The notes under the pieces were generated by a model that saw only the letters and a program-made list of their open reading frames with translations, ran no database searches and was not told where the DNA came from. From Sulfitobacter geojensis (GTDB taxonomy: Bacteria > Pseudomonadota > Alphaproteobacteria > Rhodobacterales > Rhodobacteraceae), in contig NZ_JASE01000005.1 in NCBI RefSeq assembly GCF_000622325.1, positions 2,914,001 through 2,978,000 on the forward strand: a DNA stretch of 64,000 bases. Direction: 5' to 3'. Positions 28,067-37,389 of this stretch are shown in pieces; positions within the stretch are counted from its first letter, which is position 1; the number at the start of each line of letters is the position of its first letter. A program made the translations under genes and the position numbers.

Positions 28067-28088
28067 TTATTGACTAGTCAATCAATAA
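28067..28088. promoter_or_regulatory. candidate BetI operator
   Basis: ATTGACTAGTCAAT at 28069-28082 is a perfect 14-bp palindrome, overlapped by a second inverted pair TTATTGA/TCAATAA spanning 28067-28088. It lies about 50-70 bases upstream of the betI start, in the only promoter-sized gap before the operon. Palindromic AT-rich operators are usual for TetR repressors. Confidence 0.6.
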
Positions 28089-28095
28089 CGCGAAA

Positions 28096-28998
28096 TCACA
28101 TCTTGGTCGCATTGGCATTCGGCGTGATCTGGCGGTTCAACATCGCCTCCCGCCAAGTGATAAATGTCACCGAACTGAGGATCACAAAACCGCCCAGCAC
28201 CACCCAGATGTCCACCGGTTCGGCAAAGATGAACACGCCCAGCGCCGTGGCCCAGACCAGTTGCAAAAAGGTGACCGGCTGCGTCACCGTCACCGGTGCA
28301 GCGGCAAAGGCCAGCGTCATCGTATAATGGCCCGCCGTGGCGAAACAGGCGACAGCCATCAGGATTAGCAATTCAGTACCCGTAGGGGTGATCCAGACGG
28401 GAATCGCAAAGGGGGCCAGCCCCAGCGTTACAAAGACCGACAGCATCGCGACCACAACGGCCGGGCGCACTTCGTCAGCCAGCATTTTCGCGATCAGATA
28501 GGAACCGGCAAATACCACGGCCGCGATCAGCATCGCGATATGACCGGCACTGACCTCGCGAAAACCGGGGCGCAGGATGATGGCAGCCCCAGCGAGCCCC
28601 ATGATCACGGCAATAATCCGCCGCATCGCCAGCTTTTCCCCCAGAAAAATCGCCGCACCAAGGGTCACATAGATGGGTGCCAGATAGTTCATCGCGGTCA
28701 CTTCGGCGATCGGGATGCGGGTCATGGCAAAGAACCACAACATCACCCCAAAGGCGTGACAGAATCCGCGCAGTCCGAACAGCGACCATTGCCGGCGCGT
28801 CAAACGGGCGCTGCGCAACGTGCCCAGAACAGGGAACAGAAACACAAGGCCCATGGCATAGCGCAGGAACGCCGCCTCTGCCGCGGGCAGGCGCGGACCC
28901 ATGTATTTCACCAAAGCCGTGACCATGATGAATACCACCCCAGTCACCAGCATCCAGAATATGCCCGTCAGCGGGCGGTGAGGAAGAGCCGTTGTCAT
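28096..28998 (-). CDS. EamA/DMT-family permease
   Basis: A 300-aa protein with ten predicted transmembrane helices in two repeated EamA halves, the drug/metabolite transporter superfamily. The second half contains LAGAAIILRPGF, a common EamA block. Start 28998 places the first helix (GIFWMLVTGVVFIMVTALV) near the N-terminus; 21 extra codons upstream are possible. Substrate unknown. It is upstream of betI on the same strand with a 77-bp gap that carries the candidate operator, so it is probably a separate unit. Confidence 0.8.
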   Translation of the reverse strand: MTTALPHRPLTGIFWMLVTGVVFIMVTALVKYMGPRLPAAEAAFLRYAMGLVFLFPVLGTLRSARLTRRQWSLFGLRGFCHAFGVMLWFFAMTRIPIAEVTAMNYLAPIYVTLGAAIFLGEKLAMRRIIAVIMGLAGAAIILRPGFREVSAGHIAMLIAAVVFAGSYLIAKMLADEVRPAVVVAMLSVFVTLGLAPFAIPVWITPTGTELLILMAVACFATAGHYTMTLAFAAAPVTVTQPVTFLQLVWATALGVFIFAEPVDIWVVLGGFVILSSVTFITWREAMLNRQITPNANATKM

Positions 28999-29035
28999 GG
29001 CGGCAATCTGCGCCTGTCCGACCCAAAGGGCAAGA

Positions 29036-29635
29036 TCAACCGAACAAAAGTTTTGCCGCAATCGCCCACATGGTCAGCGCAATCAACGCATCAAGCACTT
29101 GCCAGCTAAAAGGCTTGCCAAACAAGGGGCTAAGCAGACGCGCGCCATAGCCCAAGGCAAAGAAAAACGTGAAACTGGCAAGAACCGCACCGCCGCCAAA
29201 GGCAAGCTTGTCGGGATATTGTGCAGAAATGGACCCGATCAGCACAACCGTATCAAGATAGACATGCGGGTTCAGAAAGGTCAGCGCCAGCAGGGTCAGG
29301 ATGACCTGCCTCAGGCTTTGTGTCGCCTCGCCCTCAATTTCCAGCGCCGCACCGCCCCGCCATGCAGAAAGCGCGTTCTGCGCGCCGTACCACAGCAGAA
29401 ACATCGCCCCGCCATAGCGCATCGCGGTCTCGAACCACGGCACAGCTGACGCAAGCGCGCCGAAACCGGCCACGCCCCCCGCGATCAACAGGGCATCTGT
29501 CGTCCCGCAGGTCAGGCAGACCCAGAACACATGTTGCCGCCGCAGTCCCTGACGCAGGACAAAAGCGTTTTGCGCTCCGATGGCGAGAATCAGCGTCAGG
29601 CTCAGGGCGTAACCGGGCAGGAAAGAGGACAGCAT
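29036..29635 (-). CDS. LysE/ArgO-type amino-acid exporter
   Basis: A 199-aa membrane protein with the LysE/ArgO family N-terminus SLTLILAIGAQNAFVLRQGL and the central LTFLNPHVYLDTVVLIGS block; both hold conserved polar residues of basic amino-acid exporters. Six hydrophobic segments are visible. The divergent LysR regulator next door matches the classical lysE-lysG/argO-argP pairing, in which excess lysine or arginine switches on export. Confidence 0.88.
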   Translation of the reverse strand: MLSSFLPGYALSLTLILAIGAQNAFVLRQGLRRQHVFWVCLTCGTTDALLIAGGVAGFGALASAVPWFETAMRYGGAMFLLWYGAQNALSAWRGGAALEIEGEATQSLRQVILTLLALTFLNPHVYLDTVVLIGSISAQYPDKLAFGGGAVLASFTFFFALGYGARLLSPLFGKPFSWQVLDALIALTMWAIAAKLLFG

Positions 29636-29725
29636 GACAAGCTCCTTTGGTGTCTCCGGCTTGACTACGCGAGAACCTCTGCATTACTCAAATTAAAGAT
29701 CGTAACGTGAGATTAGAACCCCTTC

Positions 29726-30610
29726 ATGCCCATTGACCCCACTCAGCTTGCAGCCCTTTCCGCCATTCTGCGCCTCGGCAGTTTTGACGCCGCGGCCAGC
29801 AGCCTTAATGTAACCCCCTCCGCCATATCCCAGCGGCTGAAGGCACTGGAAGAACAGGTCGGCGCGTCCCTGATCAACCGCAGTCAACCTTGTACGGCCA
29901 CGCCGCTCGGCGCGCGCCTGGCCAAACACGCCGAAGATGTGGCCCTGCTTGAAGCGGCTGCATTAGGCGATCTGCGCCGCGACGGTGCCCTGCCCGCGCG
30001 CCTGACCCTTGCCGTACCCGCCGACAGCATCGCCACATGGCTGCTGTCTGCCCTTTCAGCGGTGCCCGACATGCTGTTTGATTTGCGGGTGGATGATCAG
30101 GACACCGCCGATGCGTGGCTGAAACGCGGCGCGGTCAGTGCAGCCGTCACCGGTCACCACCGCGCGGTGGCGGGCTGTGATTTGCATCCACTTGGCGCGC
30201 TGCGCTACATCGCGACGGCCAGCCCTGCCTTTATGCAGCGGTATTTCGCCAAAGGCGTCACCGCGCAAAGCCTTGCCCGTGCGCCGATCCTGACCTTCAC
30301 CCCCAATGACCAACTGCAAACCCGCTGGATCACGGCCAAAACCGGCGCAACCCTGCATCCGCCTTCCCATCAGATGCCCTCGACCCATGCTTTTGTTGAT
30401 GCCGCACTGGCAGGCATGGCTTGGGGCATGAACCCCGAAACGCTGGTACGGGATCATCTGGATTGTGGCCGATTGATCGCGCTGGACAGGGCCCTGCCGA
30501 TGGATGTGCCGCTGTATTGGCAGGTCACCCGTGTGATGGCACCGGCCCTTGCCCCGCTGACCGCTGCCATTCTAGGTGCCGCAAGGGAACATCTGCGACA
30601 AGCGCCCTGA
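29726..30610 (+). CDS. argP: LysR-family regulator of the ArgP/LysG type
   Basis: A 294-aa LysR protein. The winged helix-turn-helix is at residues about 5-62 (LAALSAILRLGSFDAAASSL, then SAISQRLKALEEQVGASLI), and the C-terminal substrate domain follows. The divergent exporter gene 90 bases away and the ArgP-like N-terminus (DPTQLAALSAILR) suggest an ArgP/LysG sensor of basic amino acids. Promoter elements lie in the shared spacer but no operator can be fixed with confidence. Confidence 0.82.
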   Translation: MPIDPTQLAALSAILRLGSFDAAASSLNVTPSAISQRLKALEEQVGASLINRSQPCTATPLGARLAKHAEDVALLEAAALGDLRRDGALPARLTLAVPADSIATWLLSALSAVPDMLFDLRVDDQDTADAWLKRGAVSAAVTGHHRAVAGCDLHPLGALRYIATASPAFMQRYFAKGVTAQSLARAPILTFTPNDQLQTRWITAKTGATLHPPSHQMPSTHAFVDAALAGMAWGMNPETLVRDHLDCGRLIALDRALPMDVPLYWQVTRVMAPALAPLTAAILGAAREHLRQAP

Positions 30611-30722
30611 AAAAGCCGTTCTTTTATGACATCACACACAAATGAAAGTGATCAGGCATTTCCGCACTAGCAAAATCACGACACCGCCCCTACATGCCCT
30701 GCAGACTTAAAGGAAAAACAAG

Positions 30723-30965
30723 ATGTTCGGCAAACAACAGACGCTCGAAGTAAGCGCACAAGAAATCTCGGTCATGGAAGCGGCGCTTCATACACAGTCG
30801 AAGATCTTGCACGTTCAGGCCGGCGCAGGCGATGCCGCTGCGGTGGCCCAATTGAACGTGGTCAAGCAGGTGCTCGCGCGCATCGCACAACAAAAACCGT
30901 CTACGCCGGAGCCGACGGGACGCGTCGGGTTTCCATGGTGCGGCCTTTCGCGCATCGCCGGCTAG
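30723..30965 (+). CDS. 80-aa protein of unknown function
   Basis: A small soluble protein with a good ribosome site (AAAGGA 8 bases before ATG). The first 58 residues form a likely amphipathic helical hairpin (LEVSAQEISVMEAALHTQSK, then AAVAQLNVVKQVLARIAQQK) and the last 20 are rich in Pro, Gly and Arg. It is flanked by a 112-bp promoter region and followed by a strong terminator, so it is an independent transcription unit. I do not recognise a family. Confidence 0.65.
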   Translation: MFGKQQTLEVSAQEISVMEAALHTQSKILHVQAGAGDAAAVAQLNVVKQVLARIAQQKPSTPEPTGRVGFPWCGLSRIAG

Positions 30966-30990
30966 GCGCCCCACCAAGCGACGCATGTGA

Positions 30991-31016
30991 AAATGCCGCC
31001 CCAAGGGGCGGCATTT
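30991..31016 (+). terminator. terminator hairpin after 80-aa gene
   Basis: A perfect 12-bp inverted repeat, AAATGCCGCCCC and GGGGCGGCATTT, around a two-base centre and continuing TCTCGTTT. It lies 25 bases beyond the 80-aa gene and 30 bases before the yebC stop on the other strand, so it can serve both directions. Confidence 0.75.
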
Positions 31017-31047
31017 CTCGTTTGGGCTGTTGGGTTGTGGACGGGCT

Positions 31048-31803
31048 TTATCCGTCGGAATCCTCGAACTGCTGCATCACCTCGTCTGATGCTTCAAAGT
31101 TGGTGGTGACGCGCTGCACGTCGTCATCATCTTCCAAGGCATCCACCAAACGCATCAGCTTTTCCAAACCTTCAAGGTCCAGCTCGCTGGTTGTGGTCGG
31201 CTTCCATACCAACTTGGTTGATTCTGACTCGCCCAACTCGGCTTCCAGCGCCGTTGCCACATCGTTCAGATCGCTGTCCGCACACCAGATTACGTGACCG
31301 TCCTCGGAACTTTCCACATCCTCGGCACCGGCTTCGATTGCCGCCATCATTACCGTGTCGTTATCCCCGACAGACGCGGGGTAAGTCACCTCGCCTTTAC
31401 GATCAAACATGAACCCGACGCTGCCGGTTTCGCCCAGATTGCCGCCGTTCTTGGAAAACGTGGAACGCACGGTGGACGCAGTGCGGTTCAGGTTGTCAGT
31501 CATCGTTTCGACAATCACCGCCACACCATTCGGGCCGTAACCTTCATAACGGATTTCTTTATAATCCTCGCCCTCGCCGGCGACGGATTTCTTGATCGCG
31601 CGGTCGATGTTATCCTTGGGCATCGACGCCGATTTGGCTTCTTTAACTGCCAGACGCAGGCGCGGGTTTTTATCGGGATCGGGGTCGCCCATTTTGGCAG
31701 CAACAGTAATTTCCTTACTGAACTTGGAAAACAGCTTGGCGCGGATCTTGTCCTGACGCCCCTTGCGGTGCTGGATGTTTGCCCATTTGGAGTGGCCGGC
31801 CAT
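31048..31803 (-). CDS. yebC: YebC/PmpR family protein
   Basis: A 251-aa protein starting [20 protein letters not shown], the invariant opening of the YebC family. The central block [19 protein letters not shown] and the C-terminal segments also fit. Members were described as transcription regulators and more recently as factors that help ribosomes through proline-rich stretches. Single gene divergent from the SLC13 permease. Length is typical. Confidence 0.95.
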   Translation of the reverse strand: MAGHSKWANIQHRKGRQDKIRAKLFSKFSKEITVAAKMGDPDPDKNPRLRLAVKEAKSASMPKDNIDRAIKKSVAGEGEDYKEIRYEGYGPNGVAVIVETMTDNLNRTASTVRSTFSKNGGNLGETGSVGFMFDRKGEVTYPASVGDNDTVMMAAIEAGAEDVESSEDGHVIWCADSDLNDVATALEAELGESESTKLVWKPTTTSELDLEGLEKLMRLVDALEDDDDVQRVTTNFEASDEVMQQFEDSDG

Positions 31804-31918
31804 GAGATACCTCGTCTGAATTTACGCTTTGCGCCTCTATAGGCCAGCACTGCTTGCACGACAAGGCGCTGGCACATATCCCCTTGCTCTGGCTGACGAT
31901 ACCAAAGATGGTGCGCCC

Positions 31919-33691
31919 ATGAGCATAGATCAAATCATCCTCTTCTCCCTCTTCGGTGCTGTCTTTGGCATGCTGCTTTGGGGCAAATTCCGCTACGATA
32001 TCGTGGCCTTTACCGCCCTGATGATCGGGGTTGTTCTGGGCGTGGTTCCGTCAAAAGACGCCTTTAGCGGGTTTGGCCATCCGGCCACGCTGGTGGTTGC
32101 GCTGGTTCTGGTGGTTTCTGCGGGGCTGGTGCGCTCCGGCGCGGTGCTGCTGATCACCCGCACCATGATCGACGCCTCGCGCTCGCTGGGGGCACACATC
32201 ACGCTGATGGGGGCGATTGGCGGCATCCTGTCCGCATTTATGAACAACGTCGCTGCCCTTGCCCTGTTGATGCCCGTCGACATCCAGACCGCGCGCAAGG
32301 CGGGCCGCGTGCCGGGCCTCACCCTGATGCCGCTCAGCTTTGCCACCATCCTTGGCGGCATGGTCACGCTTATCGGCACGCCGCCCAATATCATCATCGC
32401 CTCGATCCGGCAGGAATCACTGGGCGAATCCTTTAGCATGTTCGATTTTGCACCCGTTGGCGGGATCGCTGCCATTGCGGGGCTGACCTTTGTCGCGCTG
32501 ATCGGCTGGCGGCTGATCCCTGCCCGCGATGACGCCTCGCTCAGCACCGAAGACCTGTCGCAATATATCGCTGAACTGGTGGTGCCCGAAGACAGCAAAC
32601 ATATCGGCAAACGGCTCAATGATCTTGCGCCCGTTGCAGACGATGCCGATGTCGCCATCCTTGGCCTGATCCGCGACGGCAAACGCCGCTATGGGCAATC
32701 GCGCTCTGTCGCACTGCAAGCCGGTGACGCGCTGGTCCTCGAAGCGACCCCCGACGCTTTGGACGAATTTCGCAGCAGCCTTGATCTGGCGCTTGCCGAT
32801 AGCGACCGCGAAGAACGCTTGAAAGCAGGTGGCGAAGGCGTTGAAATCATTGAGGTTGTCGTGACCGAGACTTCCCGCGTGAACGGCCGCACCGCACAGG
32901 CCGTCGGGCTGGCATGGCGGCGGCGCACGATCCTGATGGGCATTTCACGCAGTGGCCGCAAAATCACATCACGCTTGCGTAGTACCGAATTGAAAGCAGG
33001 CGATATTCTGCTCTTGTTGGTGCCACGCGACACCGCGGCGGATGTCACTGAATGGCTGGACGTTCTGCCGCTGGCAGACCGCGGTCTGGCCGTCACCGAA
33101 AATACCAAAGTGTGGCTGGCGATTGGCCTGTTCGGTGTTGCGGTTCTGGCAGCAAGCATCGGCCTGATCTACCTGCCCGTTGCGCTGGGTCTGGTGGTCA
33201 TCGCCTATGTGCTGGCGAAAATCGTACCCCTGTCCGAACTCTACACCCATATCGAATGGCCCGTTGTCGTGCTGCTGGGGTCCATGATCCCACTGGGCGC
33301 TGCCCTTGAAACGTCCGGTGGCACCGAACTCATCGCCGGCGCGCTCATCGGCCTGACCGAAGGCATGGCCCCGTGGATCGTCCTGACCGTGCTGATGGTC
33401 GTCACCATGACCCTGTCGGATGTGCTCAACAATACCGCCACGACGATCGTCGCAGCCCCCGTTGGCATCCAGATGGCCCAAACCCTTGGCGTGTCGCCCG
33501 ATCCCTTCCTGATGGCGGTGGCTGTCGCCGCCTCCTCCGCATTCCTCACCCCCATCGGGCATAAGAACAACACCCTGATCCTTGGCCCCGGCGGCTATAG
33601 CTTTGGCGATTACTGGCGCATGGGACTGCCCCTCGAAATCATCGTGGTTGCGGTTTCAATCCCGGCCATCCTGGTGTTCTGGCCTCTCTAA
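31919..33691 (+). CDS. SLC13-family permease with two RCK_C (TrkA-C) domains
   Basis: A 590-aa transporter. Hydrophobic helices occupy about residues 1-205, two soluble TrkA-C domains follow (about 205-290 and 300-385, the second with ADILLLLVPR-like end GDILLLLVPRD), and a second helical half closes the protein. The first half has SAFMNNVAALALLMPV and the second DVLNNTATTIVAAPVG, the paired SNT motifs of divalent-anion/Na+ symporters. Substrates in the family include sulfate and dicarboxylates. Start 31919 begins the first helix. A same-length paralogue lies convergent downstream. Confidence 0.88.
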   Translation: MSIDQIILFSLFGAVFGMLLWGKFRYDIVAFTALMIGVVLGVVPSKDAFSGFGHPATLVVALVLVVSAGLVRSGAVLLITRTMIDASRSLGAHITLMGAIGGILSAFMNNVAALALLMPVDIQTARKAGRVPGLTLMPLSFATILGGMVTLIGTPPNIIIASIRQESLGESFSMFDFAPVGGIAAIAGLTFVALIGWRLIPARDDASLSTEDLSQYIAELVVPEDSKHIGKRLNDLAPVADDADVAILGLIRDGKRRYGQSRSVALQAGDALVLEATPDALDEFRSSLDLALADSDREERLKAGGEGVEIIEVVVTETSRVNGRTAQAVGLAWRRRTILMGISRSGRKITSRLRSTELKAGDILLLLVPRDTAADVTEWLDVLPLADRGLAVTENTKVWLAIGLFGVAVLAASIGLIYLPVALGLVVIAYVLAKIVPLSELYTHIEWPVVVLLGSMIPLGAALETSGGTELIAGALIGLTEGMAPWIVLTVLMVVTMTLSDVLNNTATTIVAAPVGIQMAQTLGVSPDPFLMAVAVAASSAFLTPIGHKNNTLILGPGGYSFGDYWRMGLPLEIIVVAVSIPAILVFWPL

Positions 33692-33709
33692 CCTGCCACG
33701 ACACCCTCC

Positions 33710-33741
33710 TCTTTTTGGCCTTATATACTGTCCGCACTCTC
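33710..33741. repeat. dispersed 3'-end element, copy B
   Basis: 32-bp segment lying between the stops of the two convergent SLC13 genes. It matches copy A (8991-9022) at 29 of 32 positions and its first 22 bases are identical to copy C (48823-48844, opposite strand). Confidence 0.6.
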
Positions 33742-33769
33742 CCTGCGCACCGCCCGTCCGCGTTTATCC

Positions 33770-35542
33770 TCAAAAAATCAACGGAATAACCGCACTCGCC
33801 AACAACGACATGCTCAGGTTCAAGGGCACACCGATGCGCATGAAGTCGGTGAACTTATACCCCCCCGGACCGTAAACCAACGTATTGGTCTGATAGCCGA
33901 TGGGCGTGGCAAAGGCACAAGATGCCGCAATCATAACCGCCACCACAAGCGGGCGTGCATCAATGCCAAGGGCCGCCGCCAAACTGATCGCAATAGGCGT
34001 CATAATGACCGCCACCGCATTGTTCGACACGATTTCGGTCAGAACCGTGGTCAACAGAAACACACAGAATATCACCGCAGTCAGCGGTAACGCGCTCAGT
34101 GTCGGCGCAATCGCATCCACCAGCATCGTGATCGCGCCCGAATTCTGCAACGCCGCCCCCACTGCCAACATCGAGAAAATCAGCGCCAGCAGGCGCCCGT
34201 CAACAAAGGAAAACGCCTCTTCCGCATCAATACAGCCGGTGACCAGCACCAAGGCCACAGCGATCACGGCCAGCATCAGGATCGGCGCGACATTCAGCGC
34301 GGCCAGCGCCACAATCCCGACCAGCGCGGCAATCGCAATCGGCGCATGGCCCCGACGATAGGCGCGTGCAGACGGGTGGCTGACATCCACCATGTCCATG
34401 TCTGCGGCCAGCCGCGCGATGTCTTCGGCGGCCCCCTCCAGCAGCAGGGTATCGCCAACTTTCACAATCAGCTCATCCAGTTGCAAACCGATGTTCTGGT
34501 TGCGCCGGTGGACCGCCAATGGATAAACCCCGTAGCGCCGGCGCAAGCGCATAGAGCCCAGCGCCCGCCCGACCATCCGGCACCCCGGCGTGATCAACAC
34601 CTCCACCGTCGTGGTTTCAACGGCGGACAGCTGATCCACACGTTTCAATTCTTTGGTGGCCTGCAGGCTCAACAGCTCGGTCATTTCCGTGCGCAACACC
34701 ACGCGATCCCCGATCTGCAATGCCACATTTGCCAGATTGCGGCGCAGGGATTCATCGCCGCGCACCACGTCAATCAACCGCACGCCCTCGCGTTTGAACA
34801 GCTTCACATCGAGCACCTCGCGCCCGATCAGATTTGATTCCGGCGGGATCACCGCTTCGGTAAAGAACTTCATTTTTGAACGCGTCGACAACATCGCGGC
34901 CATACTGTCACGATCCGGCAGCAGCTTGCGCCCGAACAGCGCCATATAGGTCAGCCCCCATGCGCATACCACCAAGCCAATCGGCAGGATCTCGAAAATG
35001 CCGAACGGCTCCATCCCCTGTGACCGCGCCACCCCGTCCACCAGCAGGTTCGTCGACGTCCCGATCAAGGTCAGCGATCCCCCCATGATTGCCGCATAAC
35101 TCAGCGGGATCAGCAGCTTGGACGCCTTGGTGCCGAGCGTTTTACTTAATTGCACCACCACGGGGATCATCACCACCACCACCGGCGTGTTGTTCATGAT
35201 CGCACTGGCCCCCATCACCGACAGGATCACCCCCACAACGGCAGATTTCGGATTGGTGCGGGCATAGCGTTCAGCCAGTTGCGTTAGCACATCCAGCGCA
35301 CCCGTGCGCACCAGCGCCCCCATCACGATGAACATCGCCGCAATCGTCCAGGGGGCCGAGTTGGACAGCACCATGCGCGCGTCCTCATAGGGCAGCACAC
35401 CGCTGGCCAGCAGCACCGCCGCGCCACCAAGGGCCACCACTTCGGTCGGGAAAGATTCGCGCAGGAACATGATGAACATGATCGCGACCACCGTCAGCGA
35501 CAGGACCGCGCTACCGGTTTGGGAAAGGGAAAAGACGTCCAT
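33770..35542 (-). CDS. SLC13-family permease with two RCK_C (TrkA-C) domains
   Basis: A second 590-aa permease with the same layout as its convergent neighbour: helices, two TrkA-C modules (one beginning EAVIPPESNLIGREVLD, the other TVEVLITPGCRMVG), then helices. The conserved Asn motifs are MNNTPVVVVMIPV and EIVSNNAVAVIMTPIA. The ATG at 35542 begins the first helix; the frame is open 45 codons upstream into the neighbouring gene. The two permeases are clearly related but diverged in sequence, so they probably carry different anions. Confidence 0.88.
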   Translation of the reverse strand: MDVFSLSQTGSAVLSLTVVAIMFIMFLRESFPTEVVALGGAAVLLASGVLPYEDARMVLSNSAPWTIAAMFIVMGALVRTGALDVLTQLAERYARTNPKSAVVGVILSVMGASAIMNNTPVVVVMIPVVVQLSKTLGTKASKLLIPLSYAAIMGGSLTLIGTSTNLLVDGVARSQGMEPFGIFEILPIGLVVCAWGLTYMALFGRKLLPDRDSMAAMLSTRSKMKFFTEAVIPPESNLIGREVLDVKLFKREGVRLIDVVRGDESLRRNLANVALQIGDRVVLRTEMTELLSLQATKELKRVDQLSAVETTTVEVLITPGCRMVGRALGSMRLRRRYGVYPLAVHRRNQNIGLQLDELIVKVGDTLLLEGAAEDIARLAADMDMVDVSHPSARAYRRGHAPIAIAALVGIVALAALNVAPILMLAVIAVALVLVTGCIDAEEAFSFVDGRLLALIFSMLAVGAALQNSGAITMLVDAIAPTLSALPLTAVIFCVFLLTTVLTEIVSNNAVAVIMTPIAISLAAALGIDARPLVVAVMIAASCAFATPIGYQTNTLVYGPGGYKFTDFMRIGVPLNLSMSLLASAVIPLIF

Positions 35543-35573
35543 CACTGTTTCCTTAACGCGGACATACCGCCGT

Positions 35574-36491
35574 TCAACTTTCGCCCATCGGCAAAGGCTC
35601 TGCAAGCTTGGGCCGTGGCTGCACCAAATACATGCCGGCAAACATCGCCCCCAGCGCCAGCCAGATTGTCGAGGCATAGGCCTCGCCCAGCATCAACCGC
35701 GCCCAGATCAACCCGAACCCTGTCACGAGATAGCTCACCTGTACCGTAAACACAGCGCCAGCGCGCCCCGCCAGCCAGACATAAGCCGCATAGATAAACG
35801 CATGGATCACGCAAGACCCCAGCAAGGCCAGTTGCGGCACGGGCAAGGGCAGTTCCGGCCGGATCATTTGTCCTGTCACCAGCATCACCGGCGTGATCAT
35901 CACCAGCGCGACAAGCGAAGCGCCCAACATCACCTGAAACGGATCCAGCCCCTGCGTCCCCCATTTGGCAATGAAGTTGCTTTCAAACGCGTAGAAAAAT
36001 GCGGTCAGCAGATAGATCAACGCCCAGCCCACCGGCACCGCCTGCCCCAGTTCGACAGCGGGGGCGACGATGATCCCAACCCCGATCAACCCGAACCCGA
36101 GCCCGATAAACCGCCGCCAGCGAAACCTTTCACTGCCCAGCGCGAGGGCAATCATAAAGGCGAACATCGGAACCACACTCAGCAAAAGCGACATAATGCC
36201 CGCCGGCAGGTGCACCGCCACTTTATAGCTGATGGTATTAGGCAAAACCGCGCCGATCAGCGCAAGGATTACATAAAGCCGCAAAGCGCGCTGGTTGATT
36301 GGCAAGCGCTTGTGGCGCAGCGCGCACACCAGCGCCATCAGTACCACACCAATCACGGCCTGCCAGAACAACAGTCCGAACGGCCCATATCCGGTGCTGA
36401 CCGCAAGTTTTGTCATCGGCTGCGTCGCGCCCCAACCCGCGCCCATGATCATCAAACAGCAGGTGAAAAACGCAATCTCGCGCGATGTCAT
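35574..36491 (-). CDS. EamA/DMT-family permease
   Basis: A 305-aa protein with ten predicted helices in two EamA repeats. The N-terminus EIAFFTCCLMIMGAGWGATQPMTKLAV resembles sugar/amino-acid type exporters of the family. Start 36491 leaves eight bases after the YmdB-type gene stop (36499), so the two genes are probably one transcript. The substrate is not evident. Unrelated in detail to the EamA gene at 28096. Confidence 0.82.
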   Translation of the reverse strand: MTSREIAFFTCCLMIMGAGWGATQPMTKLAVSTGYGPFGLLFWQAVIGVVLMALVCALRHKRLPINQRALRLYVILALIGAVLPNTISYKVAVHLPAGIMSLLLSVVPMFAFMIALALGSERFRWRRFIGLGFGLIGVGIIVAPAVELGQAVPVGWALIYLLTAFFYAFESNFIAKWGTQGLDPFQVMLGASLVALVMITPVMLVTGQMIRPELPLPVPQLALLGSCVIHAFIYAAYVWLAGRAGAVFTVQVSYLVTGFGLIWARLMLGEAYASTIWLALGAMFAGMYLVQPRPKLAEPLPMGES

Positions 36492-36498
36492 CGTGGTG

Positions 36499-37311
36499 TC
36501 ACGGGGTGCTGGCCTGCAACGCGCCACCGGTGCGCACGGGCACAATGCGGGTCGCCTTGCCGGTCTTGTCGTCGGTTTCGATATAGACGCCCGAAAGCGT
36601 TGCCTCGCCGTTGGCGGGGGTAAAACGTTCCTTGGGCATGCCGGTGATAAAGCGGCGCAGCGGTTCGGTTTTTTCCATCCCGATCACAGAATGATAATCC
36701 CCGCACATGCCCGCATCCGAAAGATAGGCCGTGCCGCGCGGCAGGATCATCGCATCCGAAGTCGGCACATGGGTGTGCGTCCCCACAACCAGCGAGGCGC
36801 GCCCGTCACACCAATGACCCGTTGCCATTTTCTCTGATGTGGCTTCGCAATGCATGTCGACAATGATCGCCGACGCCATGCCGCCCAGCGGATGGGTTTT
36901 CAACACACCATCCAGCGCGGAAAACGGATCATCAAAGGGGCGTTTCATAAACACCTGACCAAGGGCCTGCGTGACCAGAACCTTGCGCCCGTTCTTGGCT
37001 GTGAACAGCCGCGCGCCCTTGCCCGGTGCGTTTTTTGAAAAGTTCAAGGGCCGTACAATACGCGGTTCCTGCTCGATAAAGCTTAACATGTCCTTTTGAT
37101 CGAACGCATGGTCGCCCAGCGTCAGACAATCCGCCCCCGCATCCAGCAGGATTTTCGCATGCGCCCCCGAAAGTCCCATGCCACCGGTCGCATTTTCACC
37201 GTTCACGACGACGAAATCCAGCTTCCACTCCGTGCGCAACCGCGCCAGATTTTCGCTGATTGCACGCCGGCCCGCGCGGCCCATTACATCGCCAAGGAAA
37301 AGTATTTTCAT
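36499..37311 (-). CDS. YmdB-type metallophosphoesterase (TIGR00282 family)
   Basis: A 270-aa binuclear metal phosphoesterase. LFLGDVMGRAGR, VNGENATGG, LGDHAFDQ, DMHCEATSEK and GTHTHVPTSD carry the complete metal-ligand set. Bacillus YmdB hydrolyses 2',3'-cyclic nucleotides and affects biofilm and sporulation; the alphaproteobacterial role is unknown. Start 37311 begins the first strand (MKILFLGDVMG). In other Roseobacters I recall this gene next to the cyclo-ligase gene, as here after one intervening gene. Confidence 0.88.
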   Translation of the reverse strand: MKILFLGDVMGRAGRRAISENLARLRTEWKLDFVVVNGENATGGMGLSGAHAKILLDAGADCLTLGDHAFDQKDMLSFIEQEPRIVRPLNFSKNAPGKGARLFTAKNGRKVLVTQALGQVFMKRPFDDPFSALDGVLKTHPLGGMASAIIVDMHCEATSEKMATGHWCDGRASLVVGTHTHVPTSDAMILPRGTAYLSDAGMCGDYHSVIGMEKTEPLRRFITGMPKERFTPANGEATLSGVYIETDDKTGKATRIVPVRTGGALQASTP

Positions 37312-37389
37312 ACGCCGAGAGCTAAAGCCTCCCCCCTGTCGCGGCAAGTCCTGTTTTCACGATCACTTTTAACGCAGGAGGGGGCGCGG

